NCBI RefSeq assembly: GCF_003710805.1
Contig: NZ_RHHB01000025.1
Location: forward strand, 1 to 43,855
Reading direction: 5' to 3'
Origin: Agromyces tardus
GTDB taxonomy: Bacteria > Actinomycetota > Actinomycetes > Actinomycetales > Microbacteriaceae
Length of the DNA stretch: 43,855 bases
Program-made: the position numbers and the translations under genes
In this document: piece after piece, positions 15,290 through 21,760 of the stretch
Position numbering within the stretch: the stretch's first letter is position 1
How the letters are laid out: the number at the start of each line of letters is the position of its first letter
The notes under the pieces: model-generated
The model's database searches: none
What the model was told of the DNA's origin: nothing
The model's input: the letters and a program-made list of their open reading frames with translations, nothing else

Positions 15290-15667
15290 ATGACCTTCCA
15301 CCCGTTCAACCCGCTCAGCGACGCCAACCCGGCTCGTGTGCAGGCCGCGCTCGAACGCGGCCACGCGACTGCTGCGGCCCGCGACCCGGGCGCCGTACCG
15401 GACCTTCGCGAGCGCGTCGCCGCTCGCCTCGGCCTTGATGCCGACGCATCGAACGAAGCGGTGTTCGCCGCGCTCGACGGCGCTGGCGGCTCAAACTCGG
15501 ATCCGGTGGACCCTGCCAAGATCGCGGCGCCGGCGGGCCCCGGCGCCGATCTCTACGACCTCGCGTGGGGCGGGGAGCGGCAGACGCGGCAGCCGCGGCA
15601 GCCCCTCGAAGCCGCCGATCAGTCGCTGTACGCGAAGGCGTGGGGCGACGACGAGAAGGGCGCCTGA
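15290..15667 (+). CDS. Hypothetical phage-type protein (125 aa)
   Basis: ATG 15290 follows GGGAGCAG. The first half includes LRERVAARLGLDADASNEAVFAAL, a short motif often found in tails of phage protease, scaffold or capsid proteins. The second half contains two related elements, DLYDLAWGGE and SLYAKAWGDDE, near residues 87 and 112. This is suggestive of a phage morphogenesis accessory protein, but I cannot name one. It starts a new transcription block after a 130-nt spacer and is followed after 1 nt by the next gene. Confidence 0.6.
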   Translation: MTFHPFNPLSDANPARVQAALERGHATAAARDPGAVPDLRERVAARLGLDADASNEAVFAALDGAGGSNSDPVDPAKIAAPAGPGADLYDLAWGGERQTRQPRQPLEAADQSLYAKAWGDDEKGA

Positions 15668-15668
15668 C

Positions 15669-15863
15669 GTGAACATGTACCTGCTCGGCAAGATGCACGA
15701 CACCCGCTATCAGGTGCTCCGCGAGGGCGTGTCGGTCCAGCTCATCAACGGCAAGTGGCGCGACCTCAAGAAGAACGAATGGGTGCCTGTCGACGCGATG
15801 CCTAGCCACGTCGAACACCTCCTCGACGTCAACCTGATCAGGCGGATCGAGGGGAGCGAGTGA
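15669..15863 (+). CDS. Small hypothetical protein (64 aa)
   Basis: GTG 15669 (VNMYLLGKMHDTRYQVLRE) lies 1 nt after the previous stop; ATG 15675 is an alternative. The product has a central strand-turn-strand (VSVQLINGKWRDLKKNEWVPVD) and a C-terminal helix (HVEHLLDVNLIRRIE). Its size and style resemble head-tail connector accessory proteins of actinophages, but this is only an impression. Its stop overlaps the next start as GTGATG. Confidence 0.55.
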   Translation: MNMYLLGKMHDTRYQVLREGVSVQLINGKWRDLKKNEWVPVDAMPSHVEHLLDVNLIRRIEGSE

Positions 15864-16678
15864 TGGCCGGCGAGTACGCGGTCAACATCGCCGACTTGTA
15901 CGTCATTCAGGCGCAGCTGTCCGCCAATGGGATCGCCCTGCCGAAGCCGATCGAGCGTGGCTTCGAGCTGCTCGAGGTCATCCGCGCTCACCAGGCCACT
16001 CCCACGGGTGACTTGCTCTCGATGACGGACGAGCAGGCTCGCGGCCGCGTCGACGTTCTCGCGCTCCGCAGCCACCAGGGCGCCCACTCGAGCATCGGCC
16101 TCAAGACCGGCGTGGAGCTGTTCCACGAGCAGCTGCTCAGCGAGATCCGCGAGGCGATGCTCCCCGAGCTCGACAGCATCGTGGAGCAGCTGCAGCCGAC
16201 CTTCGCGGAGCTCTCCAAGCCGCTCGAGGTCGCGGCCCGCGACTTCGGATTCACCTGGCAGACCACCAGTGACCAGGTCATCGACATGGCCAACGAGAAG
16301 GCCTCCGCCGCATGGCGAGCAACAGGAGCGGCGATCGGCGCGCTCAGCCGGATCGTGAAGCTCCGCAAGGCGATCTCGACGGCGTTCCACGTCAGCCCGA
16401 CCCTGCAGGAGATCAACGACCCGTTCTCACTGATCATGGGCGGCTCAGGAGCCCACGTCGACTACAGCGTGTGCTTCGCCGCTGGGGACAACTGGTCGAC
16501 CACCGGGAACTACTACCTGCACGAACGCATCGACGGCGCACTCAACTGGCTCGCCCTCGCAGCCGGCGGCCTCCGGCTCAACACCCCGGCCGAGGTGCGC
16601 GCCAAGCTCGTCAAGCGCCGGCGCGAAGGCATCCCGGCCATCGCCGTCCCGAGCGCTGAAGCGACCTGGGCCGGCTAG
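15863..16678 (+). CDS. Hypothetical protein (271 aa)
   Basis: ATG 15863 (or GTG 15860) overlaps the stop of the preceding gene. The protein is mostly helical: FELLEVIRAHQATPTG, HEQLLSEIREAMLPELDSIVEQLQ split into short helices, SDQVIDMANEKASAAWRATGAA, ending in a segment rich in Trp, Tyr and Asn (DNWSTTGNYYLHERIDGALNW). No membrane helix or catalytic motif is visible. I do not recognise it. Its place after two small proteins, before a long non-coding stretch, suggests the end of a transcript. Confidence 0.6.
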   Translation: MAGEYAVNIADLYVIQAQLSANGIALPKPIERGFELLEVIRAHQATPTGDLLSMTDEQARGRVDVLALRSHQGAHSSIGLKTGVELFHEQLLSEIREAMLPELDSIVEQLQPTFAELSKPLEVAARDFGFTWQTTSDQVIDMANEKASAAWRATGAAIGALSRIVKLRKAISTAFHVSPTLQEINDPFSLIMGGSGAHVDYSVCFAAGDNWSTTGNYYLHERIDGALNWLALAAGGLRLNTPAEVRAKLVKRRREGIPAIAVPSAEATWAG

Positions 16679-17133
16679 AGGTCATCGACTCCCGTGGACG
16701 ACCGGAAAAGAGCAACTCCTGCTCGGTGGGCGGCGCTCACGGGACTTGCGGGGGGCTCGCTCGGTTGCTGCTCGCGACCCAGACGACACGAGCAGGCGAG
16801 CCCCCCATCACCCTCACGCAGCATCAGCGGTCCGGCGGCGCCGCCCTCGACCTCGAAGCGGAGTGGGGCCGGCACCAGCACGACACCCGAACGCCCGTGC
16901 TGCGACCCCACTCCCACGAACAGGCACGCACCACGCGATCCCTGGGGAGAGGGAGCAGACGCCGGCCACCCGATCGACGTCGCACGCTACCACGCGGCCA
17001 CCAGCCGCCGCGAGACCCGCAACACCCCACGGAACGGCCATAAAATCCAGCGCCCCACCCGGAGGGGGACCACCGCCCGGAGGAGTGTTCCGCTCTCCCC
17101 GGCTCAGAAAATCATCACTCTGGAGGCGTTCTG
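16679..17133 (+). other. 455-nt stretch without a convincing gene
   Basis: Open frames here have Pro/Arg/Ser-rich translations and no ribosome-binding sites, so I do not call a gene. The stretch contains a very strong hairpin (16750-16806) and, just before the next gene, GC-rich direct words (CCCGGAGG at about 17058 and 17080) and an AT-richer tract (17033-17042). A regulatory RNA, terminator or packaging-site region are possibilities. Confidence 0.4.
16750..16806 (+). terminator. Large two-part hairpin
   Basis: An 11-bp perfect stem (16750-16760 with 16796-16806, GGGGGGCTCGC) encloses a second 7-bp perfect stem (16768-16774 with 16789-16795). It lies about 70 nt after the previous gene. No T-run follows; it may be a terminator or a structured RNA. 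Confidence 0.55.
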
Positions 17134-17508
17134 ATGGCTAGTCGGAAGCATCTGGTCGCGGTGAATCGGCAGATCGTCGCCTCGGGGTTGTCGGAGCGGG
17201 GTGAGCATGCTGCGTTGGTGGATCTGGCCCGGAATCTCGCGCGACGCATGGATTCCGCTGGTGAGGGTGATCCGCCGATCTCGGTGGTGAATGCGTATCA
17301 GTCGGCGGTGGGCCGGCTGACGCGTGTGGCGGCCGCACAGGGGTCTGCGAAACCGCGGCGAGCTACCGGCGACGAGTCGGTGCGTGAGCAGCCTCCGAAC
17401 AAGCTCGAGGCGTTCATGCGGCGGTGGCGTGTGCGGCCTGAGGACCGGGCGCGGCCGCGGTCGGAGGAAGACCGGGCGAGCGTCGAGCGGGCGGACGCGG
17501 AAGTGTGA
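17134..17508 (+). CDS. Possible small-terminase-like protein (124 aa)
   Basis: ATG 17134 follows CTGGAGG. The N-terminal 70 residues (GEHAALVDLARNLARRMDSAGEG, then SVVNAYQSAVGRLTRVAA) resemble the helical region of actinophage small terminase subunits (an ALxxLxxxLAxxLD helix, a short linker, then a second helix). The last 50 residues are highly charged (RRWRVRPEDRARPRSEED split by turns). No large terminase follows. If the family call is right, the element could redirect helper-phage packaging; it could also be an unrelated helical protein. Confidence 0.5.
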   Translation: MASRKHLVAVNRQIVASGLSERGEHAALVDLARNLARRMDSAGEGDPPISVVNAYQSAVGRLTRVAAAQGSAKPRRATGDESVREQPPNKLEAFMRRWRVRPEDRARPRSEEDRASVERADAEV

Positions 17509-17607
17509 GAGCCCGGCTCCGCGCGTCGAGCTAGACCCGCCGCTCACGGGGCGACCGCTCGCAGCGAATCGCCGTCGAGCCCCGCTCGAAGTGTCGGTGG
17601 CTGCCGA

Positions 17608-17613
17608 TACGTT
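17608..17613 (+). promoter_or_regulatory. -10 box of a leaderless promoter
   Basis: TACGTT lies exactly 6 nt before GTG 17620. Confidence 0.45.
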
Positions 17614-17619
17614 GCTGCG

Positions 17620-18177
17620 GTGAGCACTCAACGATTCCAACCTGTCGACGTGAAGGCGCAGGACCTTCGGGACTACGTGGGCTACAGCATCACGTTCCGC
17701 CGTCCTGGCACGATCGACATCGGCCGGGTGGTCGTCAAGGGCAACCTCTTGGGTGTCGAGCAGCAGGACTACATGCGCGGCAACATGCGCCGCCCGGGCT
17801 TTGCGCTCCGCTTGCACCATCCCGGCGTCTACGGAGGCAACGATGAGACGTACGGGCCGATCCCCGCCGCGCACGCTGTGACGATCCTCGGACCGTCGCG
17901 GCCCGACCCTCGGCCGCCCATGAACGATCTGAGCGATCTATCGCCCTTCGCGCCCTACATCACAGAGGTAGAAGTCACCTTCCGCGGCGGACCTCTCGAT
18001 GGGACGACCGAGCTGCTCCGCCCGGATGATTTCACCACCGCTGCGCTGCGGAGGATGGATCCTGAGGATCCAGACGTCGTCTACACGTACGACCAGCTGG
18101 GGATCTTGAGGCACAGGGGCGTACGCGCGGTGGGCGACTGGCACCTCGTTGGAGCGACGAACACACGCGCGACGTGA
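17620..18177 (+). CDS. Hypothetical protein (185 aa)
   Basis: GTG 17620 is supported by TACGTT 6 nt upstream. The first 90 residues look like a small beta-barrel (VGYSITFRRPGTIDIGRVVVKGNLLGV), and the C-terminal half has another strand-rich part (ITEVEVTFRGGPLDGTTELL) that resembles short GGPLDG-containing phage and element proteins. No catalytic motif is evident. It appears to be a stand-alone cargo gene with its own promoter. Confidence 0.6.
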   Translation: MSTQRFQPVDVKAQDLRDYVGYSITFRRPGTIDIGRVVVKGNLLGVEQQDYMRGNMRRPGFALRLHHPGVYGGNDETYGPIPAAHAVTILGPSRPDPRPPMNDLSDLSPFAPYITEVEVTFRGGPLDGTTELLRPDDFTTAALRRMDPEDPDVVYTYDQLGILRHRGVRAVGDWHLVGATNTRAT

Positions 18178-18216
18178 ACTCAAAGCACGCCGCGCGGCGG
18201 TGTGGGTGGGCGGCCG

Positions 18217-18222
18217 TAGCAT
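18217..18222 (+). promoter_or_regulatory. -10 box of a leaderless promoter
   Basis: TAGCAT lies exactly 6 nt before GTG 18229. Confidence 0.5.
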
Positions 18223-18228
18223 CATCTC

Positions 18229-18699
18229 GTGACCGAGACCGTGGGGCAACCAGACGAGCGCATCGATCAGCTTGAGCTCATCCATGCCGAGGTTGAGGCG
18301 CAGCTGCAGTCGTACGCGCAGCGGTTCCAGTCGATGCAGTCCCGTGCTGGCGTGCTCGTCGCTGGTGCGTCGATCGGCGGCTCCCTCGCGTCAAGCACAT
18401 CGCTGAACTGGGCGACCATCATGGCGATCGTGTTCGCGTTCGCGGCCGCCGTGCTCGGCGCTCTGGCGCTGTTGCCGATGCGTTCGGCGTCGATGGACCT
18501 GTGGAATATCCGGCAACGTGTCTACGGCATGACAAAGGGCGGGGGCCTGCTGTGGCTCATCGACCACAAGATCAACCAGCTCAACGCGAATGAGGTGCGT
18601 GTGACGAATGGTGCGGTGCTGCTCCGGTTCGGGTTCGCGACGTTCGCGGCGTCGGTGCTGTTCATCCTGATCTCAGCTCTCCTGACCCTCACCGCCTAA
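18229..18699 (+). CDS. Three-segment membrane protein, PycTM/SLATT-like
   Basis: GTG 18229 is set by a -10 box 6 nt upstream; 156 aa. An N-terminal helix (QLQSYAQRFQSMQSRAG) leads into membrane segments at about 41-57 and 62-84 (ending LLPMRS), then an amphipathic region (LWNIRQRVYG, LWLIDHKINQLNANEVRV) and a last membrane segment at about 130-154. This order, with the R/K-A-G-V-L entry to segment one and a Pro after segment two, recalls the PycTM (DUF5706) and SLATT membrane effectors of anti-phage systems. No cyclase partner is adjacent. A defence or superinfection-exclusion role is inference. Confidence 0.6.
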   Translation: MTETVGQPDERIDQLELIHAEVEAQLQSYAQRFQSMQSRAGVLVAGASIGGSLASSTSLNWATIMAIVFAFAAAVLGALALLPMRSASMDLWNIRQRVYGMTKGGGLLWLIDHKINQLNANEVRVTNGAVLLRFGFATFAASVLFILISALLTLTA

Positions 18700-18717
18700 C
18701 TGATCGGAGCCAATCCC

Positions 18718-18900
18718 ATGTCGAACGATGCGAACTACCAGACCCCGCCGCCGCCCGCTGTGATCGTTCCGCCGGCACCGGTGATCGAGCCTTCCGCGTA
18801 CGTCGCTCTGTTCGAGGGCTACCGCAGCCAGGACGGCGTCGCACCCACGCCTGAGCTCCCGGCGCGCACCGTGTACGCGACCCGCTCGGACGACGAGTAG
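18718..18900 (+). CDS. Small Pro-rich protein (60 aa)
   Basis: ATG 18718 follows CGGAGCC. The first 25 residues are Pro-rich (PPPPAVIVPPAPVIEP), probably extended, and the rest is acidic with SAYVALFEGYRSQDG. It starts 18 nt after the membrane protein and 3 nt before the next gene, so the three probably form one operon. The function is unknown. Confidence 0.55.
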   Translation: MSNDANYQTPPPPAVIVPPAPVIEPSAYVALFEGYRSQDGVAPTPELPARTVYATRSDDE

Positions 18901-18903
18901 GCC

Positions 18904-19371
18904 GTGGAGTGGGTTGCGGTCGCGATCGCTTTCCTGGCGGCCACAGCCGCGGTCTGGCAGGCATGGGAGGCTCGGCGAGCGAACCGGGACGCCTCTGCGC
19001 ATGAGCAGGGTGCGTGGGACGCTCAACGGCGGGTAGCGGATGCGCTCGAGCGGCAGACGCAGCTCGCCGAGGAGGCCGCAAGGCCGCCCGTGCCATGGGT
19101 ATTCGAGGCCCTCTCGCCGGCGGACATGGACCAGAGGTGGCGGGCAGTGAACCGCACCGGGTTCGATGCCGCCGATGTACATCTGTTGACGCCGGACGGC
19201 GCCGGCGAGCAGTGGATCGTGCCCGACATCGGCGCCGCGGTCGATGTGCCGGCCGGAGAGGCAGTGGGGTTCACGTTCATCCGCCGCCTCTCTTCCCCGT
19301 CGACGAGGACGGTCACGGTCCACTGGACCGAAGCCGGCGAGCAGAGGCGATATACGCACCCGGTGAGGTGA
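18904..19371 (+). CDS. Membrane-anchored hypothetical protein (155 aa)
   Basis: GTG 18904 starts 3 nt after the previous stop. One N-terminal membrane segment (about 2-20, WVAVAIAFLAATAAVWQAW) is followed by a charged coiled-coil-like helix (ARRANRDASAHEQGAWDAQR) and a C-terminal beta-rich domain (about 70-155) with VPAGEAVGFTFIRRL. This looks like a signal-anchored protein with a small cytoplasmic or extracellular beta domain. No family is recognised; it shares the operon with the PycTM-like protein. Confidence 0.6.
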   Translation: MEWVAVAIAFLAATAAVWQAWEARRANRDASAHEQGAWDAQRRVADALERQTQLAEEAARPPVPWVFEALSPADMDQRWRAVNRTGFDAADVHLLTPDGAGEQWIVPDIGAAVDVPAGEAVGFTFIRRLSSPSTRTVTVHWTEAGEQRRYTHPVR

Positions 19372-19463
19372 TGTCCTCGGCTCGCGTGGCCGAACATTGC
19401 GCGCCGTGTCCCCAAAAGATGGGACATAACGATCCAGTCGGCCCTCTGGGGATCCTCGGGTGA
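19371..19463 (+). CDS. Possible 30-aa peptide with CxxC
   Basis: ATG 19371 overlaps the previous stop as TGATG and encodes 30 residues containing HCAPC. The coupling is suggestive, but so short a frame could be chance. An inverted repeat (19407-19426) lies inside it. Confidence 0.25.
   Translation: MSSARVAEHCAPCPQKMGHNDPVGPLGILG
19407..19426. promoter_or_regulatory. Operator-like inverted repeat
   Basis: TGTCCC and GGGACA pair across 8 nt in the spacer upstream of the small gene at 19483. It could be an operator for the gene pair that follows, or a weak terminator of the previous operon. Confidence 0.35.
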
Positions 19464-19470
19464 TGTGTCG

Positions 19471-19476
19471 TATCTT
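19471..19476 (+). promoter_or_regulatory. -10 box of a leaderless promoter
   Basis: TATCTT lies exactly 6 nt before ATG 19483. Confidence 0.5.
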
Positions 19477-19482
19477 GGACGC

Positions 19483-19647
19483 ATGACCAAGCCGCTCGTA
19501 CTGAAGGCCGAGAGACGGCGCCGTGATGCCAACGCCCCGCGGATTGTGAACCGCGAGCCGTACAACACGCGCGAGGGTCAGCCGCCCAGCAGCGAGGAGT
19601 GGACCGAGCTCCGCGCCGTGCTCGAGCGACGTGCTCGACTGGCATAG
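19483..19647 (+). CDS. Small basic protein (54 aa), partner of the GNAT gene
   Basis: ATG 19483 is set by a -10 box 6 nt upstream. The protein starts MTKPLVLKAERRRRDANAP, is very basic at first, and ends in an acidic-amphipathic helix (SSEEWTELRAVLERRARLA). Its 3' end overlaps the GNAT gene by 17 nt. The layout resembles an antitoxin with an N-terminal DNA-binding part and C-terminal toxin-binding helix, but it is shorter than the DUF1778 antitoxins that pair with known GNAT toxins. The role is unproven. Confidence 0.5.
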   Translation: MTKPLVLKAERRRRDANAPRIVNREPYNTREGQPPSSEEWTELRAVLERRARLA

Positions 19648-20122
19648 TGCCACGCAGGATCACCGCAACGATCTGAGCCTGTTCCGCTGCACTGATCCAG
19701 CAACCGTCTCATTCGATGAGGAACGCGGTTTCGAGTGTCACGACTTCCCGTGGGAACTGAGGGTCCAGGACCATATCAACACCGAACTCATCCCGCCCCT
19801 TCACGCGCCCTCGTTTCTGGACCTCGGCTTCGATGAGGACGGCTTAGCGGCGGTGGTCGAGATGACCGTCAGCGAGTTCGATCGTGGGTGCTTCATCCAC
19901 ACACTGGCCGTGGCGCACCGCGTCAGCGGAAGAGGAATCGCAGGCGAAGCGATCGATCGCGCGCCCATCCTTCTCGCGAGGTACGACATCAGCCGCGACT
20001 TCATTGTCGAGGGATTGATCGACCGGGACAACATCGCGGCACAGAGCGCCTTCGGCCGCCACGGATTCGAGCACTCCGGGTATCGGAACGGTTGCGAACG
20101 GTGGGCACGGCTCTACCCGTAG
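19631..20122 (+). CDS. GNAT-fold N-acetyltransferase
   Basis: GTG 19631 overlaps the upstream gene; 163 aa. The acetyl-CoA site is recognisable: FIHTLAVAHRVSGRGIAGEAI (strand 4, then the Q/R-x-x-G-x-G/A loop) at about residues 88-108, and a late LIDRDNIAAQSAFGRHGFEHSGY (the GNAT N-x-A-A-x-x-x-Y/F-x-x-x-G-F motif) at about 130-152. GNAT enzymes acetylate amines: small molecules, proteins, or, in TacT/AtaT toxins, aminoacyl-tRNA. Its GC content looks lower than its neighbours. Size and overlap with a small basic gene allow a toxin role. Confidence 0.72.
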   Translation: MLDWHSATQDHRNDLSLFRCTDPATVSFDEERGFECHDFPWELRVQDHINTELIPPLHAPSFLDLGFDEDGLAAVVEMTVSEFDRGCFIHTLAVAHRVSGRGIAGEAIDRAPILLARYDISRDFIVEGLIDRDNIAAQSAFGRHGFEHSGYRNGCERWARLYP

Positions 20123-20151
20123 ACCCTGGGGAGAACGACGACGGGTTGCTC

Positions 20152-20349
20152 TCAACTGTCCACGGCGATCAACCGAACCGGGATGGCTGGGCTGATGAGC
20201 ACGGCGATCTCGTCGCCCTGCTCGGTGTGGACCATGATGGTCCGGCCATGCTTCTGCCGTTCACGCAACGCGTGCTTGACCGCGTCGAGGTCTTCGGGCC
20301 AGACGTGGTAGGTCTGAGGCCCGTACTGCAGCGTGTAGCGCGTCACCAT
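20152..20349 (-). CDS. Hypothetical protein (65 aa), opposite strand
   Basis: ATG 20349 is preceded on the minus strand by TAGCCT (20356-20361) exactly 6 nt upstream, so a leaderless start is likely. The protein is MVTRYTLQYGPQTYHVWPEDLDAVKHALRE... in outline: a strand, a helix, then a strand pair (TIMVHTEQGDEIAVLISPA) that looks like a small alpha/beta domain. No family recognised. It is the only leftward gene in the rightward half of the element. Confidence 0.6.
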   Translation of the reverse strand: MVTRYTLQYGPQTYHVWPEDLDAVKHALRERQKHGRTIMVHTEQGDEIAVLISPAIPVRLIAVDS

Positions 20350-20355
20350 GCCCGG

Positions 20356-20361
20356 AGGCTA
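20356..20361 (-). promoter_or_regulatory. -10 box of a leaderless promoter
   Basis: TAGCCT on the minus strand lies 6 nt before ATG 20349. Confidence 0.45.
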
Positions 20362-20510
20362 GTCGATCAGGCCGGTACGCACGAGAGGGCGGCGGCATGT
20401 CAGTGGTCGGGCGTAGGGTTCCGGGGTGCTTGACGGCGCACCGGCTCGCGCGGTTCGATGCCACGCCGTGCCACCGGGGGCGTGTATCCTCCACAGCAAT
20501 AGGGGGTCCG

Positions 20511-20870
20511 ATGCTTCAGTTCCGTGACTGCCGAGAGTGCGGCGAATCCCACGCCCTGCGCCGCGATGGCCGCATGTCGATCCACTCGAACGCGACCGGC
20601 GAGCGGTGCGTCGAGCCGGAGCTGAAGGCACCCCCGCAGCCGAAGCCGAGCCGACGGGCCGGCCGAGCCCCGGAGCGCGCGCCTCGTCAGCCCGCACGTC
20701 GAGACGACGAGCCTCGGGACAGCGAGTTCCAACGGGCGGTCGACTTCGCGAATACGGAGCGGCACGAGCGGCGCAAGCCCTCTGCGTCCGGGCTCGACCG
20801 GCGGATCTACGCAACCGATGGCTACAGCACCGTCAAGGGTGGACTTCCCGGGCTAGGGCGACGCCGCTGA
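20511..20870 (+). CDS. Zinc-finger-like hypothetical protein (119 aa)
   Basis: ATG 20511 follows AGGGGG. The first 28 residues hold a likely zinc-binding knuckle CRECGESHALRRDG...HSNATGERC (Cys, Cys, His, Cys). The middle is Pro/Arg-rich and disordered-looking, and the last 50 residues carry charged helices ending YATDGYSTVKGGLPGLGRR. Similar small Cys4/Cys3His proteins occur in actinophages, but the function is unknown. A TATCCT -10-like box lies near 20484. Confidence 0.6.
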   Translation: MLQFRDCRECGESHALRRDGRMSIHSNATGERCVEPELKAPPQPKPSRRAGRAPERAPRQPARRDDEPRDSEFQRAVDFANTERHERRKPSASGLDRRIYATDGYSTVKGGLPGLGRRR

Positions 20871-20891
20871 GTCCGTGTGGGCGGCTTCCCG

Positions 20892-20897
20892 TAGGCT
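20892..20897 (+). promoter_or_regulatory. -10 box of a leaderless promoter
   Basis: TAGGCT lies exactly 6 nt before ATG 20904. Confidence 0.5.
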
Positions 20898-20903
20898 CCG
20901 GCC

Positions 20904-21077
20904 ATGGAAGCTCCCGGTGTCGGCGACATGATCCTGAACGTGCTGCTTGGCGTGCCCGCCCAGCTCTGGACGATGTTTGTGCGCGATCCAGGACCATGGC
21001 TGATCGTGGCAGCGATGGTCGCAGCGTTCGCTGTGCTCGGCGCGCTCAGTCGTCGGAGGCGTCGGTCCCGGCAGTAG
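20904..21077 (+). CDS. Single-span membrane peptide (57 aa)
   Basis: This short frame starts MEAPGVGDMILNVLLG, has one clear membrane helix (about residues 31-48, PWLIVAAMVAAFAVLGAL) and ends in an Arg-rich tail (SRRRRRSRQ), so the C-terminus should face the cytoplasm. The start is supported by TAGGCT 6 nt upstream. Small single-span proteins with a basic tail may be holin-like, toxin-like or membrane-exclusion factors; nothing here decides. The 214 nt after it (21078-21291) show no gene. Confidence 0.55.
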   Translation: MEAPGVGDMILNVLLGVPAQLWTMFVRDPGPWLIVAAMVAAFAVLGALSRRRRRSRQ

Positions 21078-21291
21078 CACCCTCCACGCTGATCTGCTGG
21101 CGCGTTCGAGCCCCTCAACAATGCCGAAATCACCGCGGGGATCGCCCACCACGCCCGCGGGTTGGCGCTGATATCCCCGCGCGAATAAGCGTGCACTGCG
21201 GATTGACGCTGATTGGAGATGTCAGTCGTTCGGGAGATCATGAGGCGCGGCTCGGTTCTGAGACCGCGCACCTCTCAGGAAGTAGGACGCC

Positions 21292-21516
21292 ATGGCCAAG
21301 GGCGACATCAGGACGTACAACGAAGACGGCGTGTGGAAGTCGAAGGTGGACGGCAGCTCGCGTGCCGCTCATACCGGCGGCACGAAGGCCGAGCAGTCTG
21401 CGACTGGCCAGCGAATGGCCCAGGAGCGAGGCGTCGAGCACATCATCACGAAGCTGGACGGGACTGTCGGCGAGAAGAACTCGTACGGCAATGACCCCCA
21501 CCCGCCGAAGGGCTGA
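21292..21516 (+). CDS. DUF2188 domain protein
   Basis: ATG 21292 follows AGGAAGTAGGA. The 74-aa protein matches the small DUF2188 family: V-W-K-S-K-V-D-G-S-S-R-A, T-K-A-E-Q-x-A-T-G-Q-R-M-A, H-I-I-T-K-L-D-G-T-V, and the characteristic end S-Y-G-N-D-P-H-P-P-K-G. Function is unknown; such proteins are common in actinobacteria and on mobile elements. It is the penultimate gene of the element. Confidence 0.82.
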   Translation: MAKGDIRTYNEDGVWKSKVDGSSRAAHTGGTKAEQSATGQRMAQERGVEHIITKLDGTVGEKNSYGNDPHPPKG

Positions 21517-21520
21517 GCCG

Positions 21521-21640
21521 GTGCTGGCCCCGATCACTGCCCCGTGCCCTGAGTGCGGCGGGAAGCTGTCCCACGACCCGCGCCTGGGCCTCGACACGAA
21601 CGCGTCGTGCGGTGACTGCAACCACCGCGTGAAGGTCTAG
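21521..21640 (+). CDS. Mini zinc-ribbon protein (39 aa)
   Basis: GTG 21521 starts 4 nt after the DUF2188 stop and gives a 39-aa protein dominated by two Cys pairs, CPECGGK and CGDCNHR, 22 residues apart: a minimal zinc ribbon. Very short but the four ligands and good spacing make it likely real. It could bind nucleic acid or a partner protein. It is the last gene before the right end of the element. Confidence 0.6.
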   Translation: MLAPITAPCPECGGKLSHDPRLGLDTNASCGDCNHRVKV

Positions 21641-21655
21641 CGACGCACTGCGGCG

Positions 21656-21685
21656 TGGCAACAATTTGGCAACACTCGGTGCCAA
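21656..21685 (+). repeat. Candidate integrase arm-type sites, right
   Basis: TGGCAACA occurs at 21656-21663 and 21667-21674, with an inverted half copy TGCCAA at 21680-21685. The same octamer lies near attL (10894-10901). Confidence 0.45.
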
Positions 21686-21712
21686 TCCACGCCGATTCAG
21701 CTAATCGAAGAG

Positions 21713-21748
21713 GGCCCTAGATCCGCATGATTCCGCGGTTCTAGGGCC
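21713..21748. terminator. Strong hairpin at the right end of the element
   Basis: GGCCCTAGA/TCTAGGGCC (9 bp) and CCGC/GCGG (4 bp), separated by one T-T mismatch, form a 14-position stem with an 8-nt loop, 29 nt before attR. It could terminate element transcription in either direction or help insulate the attachment site. Confidence 0.6.
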
Positions 21749-21760
21749 TCCGACGTGTGT

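Noticed and set aside
16694..17134. Open frame of about 146 codons in the non-coding stretch
   Set aside because: Composition is Pro/Arg/Ser/Thr-rich, no ribosome-binding site, and it overlaps a strong hairpin. I left it as non-coding.
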